A DNA stretch of 64,000 bases, taken from Trichomonas tenax (Eukaryota > Parabasalia > Trichomonadida > Trichomonadidae). The position numbers and the translations under genes were made by a program. Position 1 is the first letter of the stretch. Every line of letters starts with the position of its first letter. The notes under the pieces are model-generated. The model saw nothing but the letters and a program-made list of their open reading frames with translations. It did not search any database and was not told the DNA's origin. Below, one piece after another: positions 58,226-64,000 of this stretch. The DNA is taken from the NCBI GenBank assembly GCA_023091735.1, contig JALKBU010000085.1, positions 1 through 64,000 of the forward strand. Direction: 5' to 3'.

Positions 58226-60088
58226 ATGAGTATCTCTTTTCTTCTTGCAAGCGCGTCCGCACAAGTCTATGGCGCGTCGTGCAAGCGCATCAACGAAACT
58301 CATGCCACATTCACATTCGACGAACTGAAAGAAGAGTGGGACGCTTACGCCACGTTCAATGACTCTCTTTCAGAGGCCGGCTGGGGCAGACTCAACATCA
58401 GGGCAAATCCAAAGTCAGCATCTCTTGACCAATTCTACTGCATGGGCTACATTGATACAGCCATTTCTGTTAAACGCGTTTACGAGGCTTACCATTTATT
58501 CCGCGAGGCTCAGGATGCCAAGGAGAACTGGCCAGACGGCTGGGCGAACTGGATCCGCCAGAACATCGACTACATCAACCAAATGATCGACGCTAATCCA
58601 AACTCCGACTACTGGAAGTCCATCAAGCTTATCCGCGAGCAGTTCCGCGGTATGGTAGCTGGTCTCCGTGATTACAAGTCATCTGGCGAAGTTGAAATTT
58701 CCGAAGTCGATTTCTGGATCTTCCAGTCCGCTGGTGACTTCGATGATCTCGCCGAGATTCTTAACCCAGAGACAGCTAAGCGCAAGGATCCAGATCTTAA
58801 CGCTCACTGCACAGGTATGCTCAAATTCGCTCCAAACTACGAAGATATCTACTTCGCTCAGGACACATGGAGCGATGTTCGTGATCTCCACGCTTACCTC
58901 AAGTCTTACTCTCTTGACGTCCCAGAGTTCAAGGCAAAGAACATCGCTTTCTCAACACGTACTGGCCACATCCAGTCTGTTGATGACTTTTGGATGGCCG
59001 ACACAGGCCTCCTTGTCCTCGAGACAACACTCCACTGCTTCAACAAGACACTCTACAACTTTGTTACACCACAGTCCGTTCTCACATGGATGCGTGTCTA
59101 CTACGCCATGCTCTCCGCTGACAACGGCCGCGACTGGACACAGAACTTCATCCAGCAGAACTCTGGCACATACAACAACGAGTACATCGTTCTTGATACA
59201 AAGAAGTTCACACCAGGCCAGAAGCCAACAACAGACCTCGTCTGGATGATTGAGCAGCTCCCAACAGTCTTCCACGCTGACGATATCACAGACAAGTTCG
59301 TCGCTCAGGGATGGTGGCCATCTATCAACACACCATACTTTGAAGACATTTTCAACCTCGCTGACTACCCAGGACAGCAGCAGAGAGAGCCATACAAGAA
59401 GGACTTCTGGTCATACTATGATCAGCCACGCTACAAGGTCATCACAAAGCACGTCAATGACAAGTCAACATACGACTTCTTCAAGACACTCATGAGATGG
59501 AACCACTACCTTGACCCACAGGAGCCAAACTACATGGAACCAGCTCAGGGTATCTTAGCTCGTTATGACCTCCGCCCAGAGAACGGCACAGCATATGGCA
59601 AGAAGGCTTCCTTCGCTGGTCTCGACTCTAAGACAGCTTCTGCCGTCCAGGCCACAAAGCACCTCATGTTCGATGCCATCGGCTCTCCAAACTATGAGAC
59701 ACTCCCAGCCTTCAACTTCAAAGACTGGCCAAGTGTTTCCCACACAGGCATGCCAGCTGAATGGAAGTTCCCATGGACAAAGTTCGGCGCTTCTGAATAC
59801 ACATGCTCCACATTCAACAAGACCAATGAGTGCCTTGATATGCCAGGATGCGGCTGGTGCATGTACACCAACAAGTGCCTCCCAGTTCTCTCCAAGGACA
59901 GACCAGCCTTCGGCTGCGAGTGCGAAGACGGCTGGAAGGTCAAAGTCTACCTTCAGTCATACGCAATCCCACTCATTGTTACACTCTCTGTCTCAATCGT
60001 CATTTTCGTCGCAGTCGTTTTCATCTTGGCATACTTCTACGCCAAGAAGCAGGCAACAGCCAATCCAAATTACGATAGTATCAAATAA
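58226..60088 (+). CDS. Phospholipase B-like (PLBD/laminin A family) membrane protein
   Basis: The 620-residue protein starts with a short signal peptide (MSISFLLASASA). The ectodomain matches the phospholipase B-like family: AGWGRLNIRANPKSASLDQF, WIRQNIDYINQMIDANPNSD, TVLSGS-equivalent and CTGMLKFAPNYEDIYFAQDT, then YNNEYIVLDTKKFTPG with a conserved MIEQLPTVFHADDITD. Late Cys-rich repeats (CSTFNKTNECLDMPGCGWCM) precede a C-terminal membrane span (about 580-603) and a tail ending NPNYDSIK, an NPxY-like endocytic signal. Animal relatives are soluble lysosomal proteins with Cys-nucleophile amidase-like folds. Here the anchor suggests surface or lysosomal membrane. Codons are highly optimised. 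The catalytic Cys was not located by eye. Confidence 0.85.
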   Translation: MSISFLLASASAQVYGASCKRINETHATFTFDELKEEWDAYATFNDSLSEAGWGRLNIRANPKSASLDQFYCMGYIDTAISVKRVYEAYHLFREAQDAKENWPDGWANWIRQNIDYINQMIDANPNSDYWKSIKLIREQFRGMVAGLRDYKSSGEVEISEVDFWIFQSAGDFDDLAEILNPETAKRKDPDLNAHCTGMLKFAPNYEDIYFAQDTWSDVRDLHAYLKSYSLDVPEFKAKNIAFSTRTGHIQSVDDFWMADTGLLVLETTLHCFNKTLYNFVTPQSVLTWMRVYYAMLSADNGRDWTQNFIQQNSGTYNNEYIVLDTKKFTPGQKPTTDLVWMIEQLPTVFHADDITDKFVAQGWWPSINTPYFEDIFNLADYPGQQQREPYKKDFWSYYDQPRYKVITKHVNDKSTYDFFKTLMRWNHYLDPQEPNYMEPAQGILARYDLRPENGTAYGKKASFAGLDSKTASAVQATKHLMFDAIGSPNYETLPAFNFKDWPSVSHTGMPAEWKFPWTKFGASEYTCSTFNKTNECLDMPGCGWCMYTNKCLPVLSKDRPAFGCECEDGWKVKVYLQSYAIPLIVTLSVSIVIFVAVVFILAYFYAKKQATANPNYDSIK

Positions 60089-60254
60089 GTAGTTTTTATA
60101 AACAAATTACAACTTCTCATTACACCAAAAATAACTAAAGACTATTTTAGTTCTTACACATATTAATATTTCACATAACAAAAAAGACGAGACACCCAAT
60201 CAATTGGTAAATAAACATTTTTATATAAATACATGAAAAAAATATAAACAAACA

Positions 60255-61340
60255 TTAAGATTCAAGTTTTTTCTTCTTCAATCCTCTCTCAGGACTTGAC
60301 ACAGCTTCTTTGTAGATCTGGTTCCTATACTCTCTAATTGTGTGCTTTGTTGCATCACTCAAAGCCATTTTAACTTGTACAGTTGCGGAAACTTCTTGGC
60401 TCTGAAGATGGAAGTCTTTCAAGTAAGGATGCGCGAGACATTCTTCAGCTGTTGGGCGTTTGCTTGGATTGAAAGCACAACACTTCTTGATTAAATCAAT
60501 TGCATTGGGGTCTGCGTTTGACAATCTTTCTTCCAGAATCAGTTGCGGTCTAGAGAACGTCAAGTTTCCAAGCATTGTTTCTACCATAGGGCACTGCATT
60601 GACTCGATATCCTCTTTACTTGGCATTCCTGTGAACGATATAACTCTCTCCAACTGATCCATTGTTGAAGCACCAGGGAAAATGGGTCTTCCTCCAACAA
60701 GTTCAGCTAAAATGCAACCTGCTGCCCAAATATCGATTCCTGGTCCATATTTCGAAGATCCGAACAAAATTTCAGGCGCACGATACCATCTAGTAGCAAT
60801 ATAATCTGTGAGAAGTTCATCTTGCTGCATATCATTTATACATCTTGACAAACCAAAATCGCAAACTTTTATCGATGAATCTGACTTGATAAGCATATTC
60901 GATGGCTTAAGATCTCTATGTATAACACCTGCAGAGTGCATAAATTTCAATGCACACAATAATTGCCAGAAAATATATCTTTGATGAACATCAAGTAAAA
61001 TTCCTGCTCTTATGACTGTGTATACATCAGTATCCATGAATTCGAACGCTAAATATATATCATTATCGTTTTCTGCGCGATGAACTTGTGATAATCCAAT
61101 AATAAAAGGATGCGATTTTAATTGTCTCAACAACGTAATTTCTCTGTAAGTTCTCTGAGCATCGATGACATTTTGGAAAGCTCCAAAAACTTTTTTCAAC
61201 GCAATTAATTGTCCAGTGACTTTATTTTGTGCTCTCCATACAATGCCGTACGCGCCTTTGCCGACTTTTTTGATAATGTCGTATCGCTTTAGAATCTGTT
61301 TGTCGAGATTTTCAATTGAAGCATCATTTTCGTCATCCAT
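60255..61340 (-). CDS. MAPK15/ERK7-like protein kinase
   Basis: The 361-residue Ser/Thr kinase has a Gly loop GKGAYG (27-32), Lys49, HRDLKPSN (141-148), DFG (161-163) and an APE-type RWYRAPE (184-190). The activation segment is LTDYIATRWYRAPE, so the dual-phosphorylation motif is TDY (178-180) where ERK7/MAPK15 has TEY. Blocks such as YDIIKKVGKGAYGIVWRAQN, DAQRTYREITLL and GRPIFPGASTMDQLERVISF are diagnostic of ERK7. MAPK15 kinases regulate cilia and flagella and autophosphorylate. Length lacks the long C-terminal tail of animal ERK7. All catalytic residues are present. Confidence 0.88.
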   Translation of the reverse strand: MDDENDASIENLDKQILKRYDIIKKVGKGAYGIVWRAQNKVTGQLIALKKVFGAFQNVIDAQRTYREITLLRQLKSHPFIIGLSQVHRAENDNDIYLAFEFMDTDVYTVIRAGILLDVHQRYIFWQLLCALKFMHSAGVIHRDLKPSNMLIKSDSSIKVCDFGLSRCINDMQQDELLTDYIATRWYRAPEILFGSSKYGPGIDIWAAGCILAELVGGRPIFPGASTMDQLERVISFTGMPSKEDIESMQCPMVETMLGNLTFSRPQLILEERLSNADPNAIDLIKKCCAFNPSKRPTAEECLAHPYLKDFHLQSQEVSATVQVKMALSDATKHTIREYRNQIYKEAVSSPERGLKKKKLES

Positions 61341-62524
61341 TTAAAATTACGTTTTTTTTTGTTGAATTTGTCTTACGCAAAATTTTTGCCGCAGAAATCC
61401 ATTTTTCGGCATTTACATACAATGCAAATATCGAACGGCAACGAAAAACGGAAAATTTATGTAAAGAAAAATTGATCAACCCTCCGGAGGATTACGTAAA
61501 CCTCAGAAATCTTAACGTCTTTTTAGTTTAATCTATTTTGGTACCAAAAAACAAGAAAAAATCCAAAAATATCAATATCGACCTCATAGGCGCTATATGC
61601 CCTAGGGAGTTGATTTATGTTAGTTTTCTTAGCTGATTTCTACTATTTATGGAAATACCAAAATAAATTAGCCCAAAAACACAATATTTCGATTGATACA
61701 TATATGGTTATTGCAATCAAGTATGCTTTTCCCGGAATCGAACCAATGGCATAAACAACCTTTAGCATTAACTAAGCCACTGCACCACAATTCAACATTC
61801 ACCAGTTTTGTTCAATGGTGACACTAAAAATTTTGTTTACAGAAAGGTGACTCAAAAAAGGAAAAAACGCACCAGCTCTGTTTCGAACAACCAAACTTTA
61901 ATCAAAATTCCTGACACCCCTGCTTTAGACCTGTGACTAAAGTATTGTGAAACTGGGCAATTAATATAGAAGTAATTTATTAATTTCATTTAACAAAAAC
62001 TAAAAAAGATGACTATATAATGAGAAATATGTCTCAAAAGAAGTCTTAAGAAATCTGACAAATTATCAACAAATGTTATAAAATCTTTACATAAATTCAT
62101 TTTTCCTGAAAATTTGATATAAGAAATATTTTTGATGCCTATCCACGGAATGTCATCATCCAATTCAAGACTTTCTCAATTTATTCAAAAATTGCTCCTT
62201 GTCTTTATGGAACCGATAAGTGATCATTAAGTCCTGCATTTTGACAAAGTTACGTTGAGATGGAAAAATATTGTTGAAAAATTCAATCAAATATATAATT
62301 CTATTCATATTACTTGGATCAAATGCATAGCATTTATGAACACACAATATTTATCGTTTCATTTTTGTTTAAACACATTCATTTATAACTTCATATTTTC
62401 ATTTATTTGAATTATGAAAAGCAAAGATTCAATATTGCATTCTATTCAAAAGGTCATTAATAATTGTTCCTAAAGCAGAAAAATGTTAAAAACGTTTAAT
62501 GAATATACAAACAAATTCTAATAT
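61341..62524. other. Intergenic region with a tRNA-like sequence
   Basis: The kinase start side is AT-rich with no gene. A tRNA-like sequence lies at 61725-61795 (listed separately). A 60-codon minus-strand ORF (62165-62347, KCYAFDPSNMNRIIYLIEFF) is protein-like but alone; it may be a remnant. Confidence 0.4.
61725..61795 (-). ncRNA. tRNA-like sequence with A and B boxes
   Basis: On the minus strand TGGTGCAGTGG (61777-61787) fits the pol III A box and GGTTCGATTCC (61734-61744) is an exact B box, 43 bases apart, close to the normal 44. The acceptor stem does not pair, and the T stem has only two Watson-Crick pairs. It therefore looks like a decayed tRNA or a tRNA-derived element, not a working tRNA. 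Confidence 0.35.
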
Positions 62525-63313
62525 TTAGCAACACTCATATGTATCATTCGCGATGAATCTATTTGCTCTCCTAAACTCTTCTAATTCTTCTGGCGTTCTT
62601 GGAACAAAATATGTTGGACGTCTTTTGTGCATTGTAAGAAACTCCACTATGTTTCCTATAATGCCTTTGCTAAATGGGCTCAAATGCTCATGCCAGCCAT
62701 GAAAATAAGTAATTGTTTCACTTTTCACAAATTCCCAAGTGGTATTATTCGTAATAGCTAAGAAGAAGTGAATTGGAAACAGAATTATTGGTTGAATAAT
62801 GGATGCTACTGATCCGAAAAGTAAAATATTCAAAGGAAGTGATCTTATAACCCAATCTTTGAAGCTTAGACCATCTTTTGTCGCACATTTGTAATTTGCA
62901 ATAGAATAGGCATCAAATATTCCTAAAAATAGCAAGAAAGCCATAAAATATAAATGATTTCCCATTCCAACGCATAAATCAAGGAAATTACAGTGATGAT
63001 CTTTCCTCAAAACACACTTTTTGCAGTGTTTACAATGTGATGCTCGTATAGGGCAATAATGGTTGCATATGTGACAAAAGAAAAGCTCTTCATTTGTAGT
63101 CAGTGGTACATCATCTGGCTTAACGAATATGTCGGCGTTGGTTGATTTGTAATAATAGTAAACGAATAATAAAAATAGAGCAGAAAAGATTATTAATGGA
63201 ATATAATCACCTTTTGACAGCGCAACTCGAACCTTTGTGTCCAGAAGGAAACATCCAATGAAAATTAGGAAGTGTGAGAAATACATAAAGATCTGAATCG
63301 GTGAGAATTCCAT
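62525..63313 (-). CDS. DHHC palmitoyltransferase
   Basis: The 262-residue protein has four membrane spans (about 11-24, 38-55, 122-140, 163-190). Between spans 2 and 3 is the Cys-rich domain: C80-x2-C83, C87, H93, C94, C97, C100, then DHHC at 105-108 (DHHCNFLDLCVGMGNHLYF). A TTxE-type motif (NTTWEFVKSE) follows the last span, as in the family. It should transfer palmitate from palmitoyl-CoA to cytosolic Cys residues of membrane proteins, on Golgi, ER or plasma membrane. All zinc ligands look intact. The start is the ATG at 63313; an in-frame TTG lies 9 bp upstream. Confidence 0.92.
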   Translation of the reverse strand: MEFSPIQIFMYFSHFLIFIGCFLLDTKVRVALSKGDYIPLIIFSALFLLFVYYYYKSTNADIFVKPDDVPLTTNEELFFCHICNHYCPIRASHCKHCKKCVLRKDHHCNFLDLCVGMGNHLYFMAFLLFLGIFDAYSIANYKCATKDGLSFKDWVIRSLPLNILLFGSVASIIQPIILFPIHFFLAITNNTTWEFVKSETITYFHGWHEHLSPFSKGIIGNIVEFLTMHKRRPTYFVPRTPEELEEFRRANRFIANDTYECC

Positions 63314-63778
63314 ATTTGGCAAAAATTTTTCTTTTACCTGACAATAACTCCATAAAAACGATTTATTTACACGTCAAAATAGCAAAAAATATTTTCATGA
63401 CAAAAAGGTCAAGCTACCTAAAAGTAACAAGAATCAGACTAATATCGAGTAATTTCTTATTATTTTTAATATCATGACATAACATAGAATATTGTTGTAC
63501 ATATTAATGTGTTTAGATCTTCTGATTATTTATTTTGGAGGAAATAATCAAGGTTTTTTTCGACTCCATTTTAATTTAAAAAAAACTTCAAAAATGCAAG
63601 AAAAATTTTCAAGTCATTTTCCTCAAAAGATCTATGTTAAAAGCCATCATAACTCTAACACATATATCTACGCAGATATAGCTATATGATTGCGAAGTTA
63701 TAGCATTTGATATTTATCAGAAGCTTAAAAGTGATTGACGGAAAGAACGTTCAAAAAAAAAAAAAAAAAAAAATTAAA
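63314..63778. other. Intergenic region with a poly(A) leader
   Basis: No gene was recognised. A 21-A run (63753-63773) lies just before the next ATG, so the 5' leader of that gene would be nearly pure A. A TTTACACGTCA variant of the upstream motif is at 63367-63377, about 55 bp from the DHHC start. Confidence 0.45.
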
Positions 63779-64000
63779 ATGGAAGGTATTGAAGCTCCTC
63801 CAGAGATAAAAGAAAAAATACAACAAAGACTGAAAGAATCCAAGAAAATCTCTGAAATAGAAAAGCGAGTTCTCGATGCATTGAACACAGCTGCGAAAGA
63901 AATTGTTAATAACGTTTCTCTTGAAAAATCTACACTTATTCACGATCCATTCAAGGCAGAAAGTGAATACACAGTTATGGCACTATCTTCCATCATCAAG
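63779..64000 (+). CDS. Partial gene at right edge, small helical N-terminus
   Basis: The first 74 codons run open to the window end. The protein begins MEGIEAPPEIKEKIQQRLKE and continues through a helical charged region to HDPFKAESEYTVMALSSIIK. The end of this segment is reminiscent of proteins entering a LisH or FOPNL-type dimerisation helix, but that is a weak impression from 74 residues. TTCAAAAAA precedes the poly(A) leader. It is certainly truncated by the window; the product is not named. Confidence 0.55.
   Translation, partial: MEGIEAPPEIKEKIQQRLKESKKISEIEKRVLDALNTAAKEIVNNVSLEKSTLIHDPFKAESEYTVMALSSIIK

Noticed and set aside
58668..59249. 193-codon alternate frame in the phospholipase B-like gene
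   Set aside because: Ser/Thr-rich shadow produced by strongly biased codons of the real gene.

Overview
This is a nuclear window from a trichomonad parabasalid, most likely Trichomonas (T. vaginalis or a close relative). The evidence is AT-rich DNA with long uninterrupted genes in which I saw no introns, very short 5' leaders, and Inr-like TCATTTT or TCAAT sequences a few bases before several start codons. There are eukaryotic core genes (RNA polymerase III subunit, eIF3c, uL14, NatA auxiliary subunit, importin-beta, AP mu chain, MYST acetyltransferase), Maverick/Polinton-type remnants, and decayed members of the ankyrin and surface-protein families that are expanded in Trichomonas. TAA is the usual stop and TGA is also used.

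Layout. 1-15.6 kb: RPC3, a 1.56-kb inverted-repeat-bounded segment beginning 2 bp after its stop, a TMEM50-like protein, a broken surface-protein gene, two HEAT/karyopherin-type proteins, three small unknown proteins, and a divergent ZNHIT2 / four-span membrane protein pair sharing a 45-bp spacer. 15.6-18.9 kb is a gene graveyard: an ankyrin pseudogene split by a Maverick fragment, a partial duplication of the neighbouring membrane-protein gene, and a truncated aldo/keto reductase. 19-27 kb: two unknown proteins, a MYST acetyltransferase, a second inverted-repeat element, a cluster of at least seven long DNA hairpins (24.4-25.6 kb), and a calcyphosin-like EF-hand protein. 27.5-37 kb: a large coiled-coil protein, a small nucleoplasmin-like protein, an ankyrin protein, an AP mu chain, a broken gene and a membrane-anchored isochorismatase-like protein. 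38.4-40.3 kb: Maverick DNA polymerase and resolvase remnants beside a decayed transposase-like gene. 41-56 kb: an RRM protein, a type II membrane protein, NAA15, an LRR protein, a second ankyrin pseudogene, a mariner-like inverted-repeat element, eIF3c, uL14, an RBM28/Nop4-like protein and an ARM-type protein. 58-64 kb: a phospholipase B-like membrane protein, a MAPK15/ERK7-like kinase, a DHHC acyltransferase and the 5' end of one more gene.

The genes do not form one pathway. They are mostly monocistronic housekeeping genes in both orientations. A recurrent sequence, TTACATGAC or its complement, lies upstream of several of them, sometimes as repeats about 20 bp apart, and is a candidate promoter element. 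The least explained structure is the hairpin cluster at 24.4-25.6 kb. Its stems keep pairing through wobble or near-perfect arms while the arm sequences differ between hairpins, as a structured RNA or a family of foldback elements would. All functional names come from reading the translations; nothing was searched.
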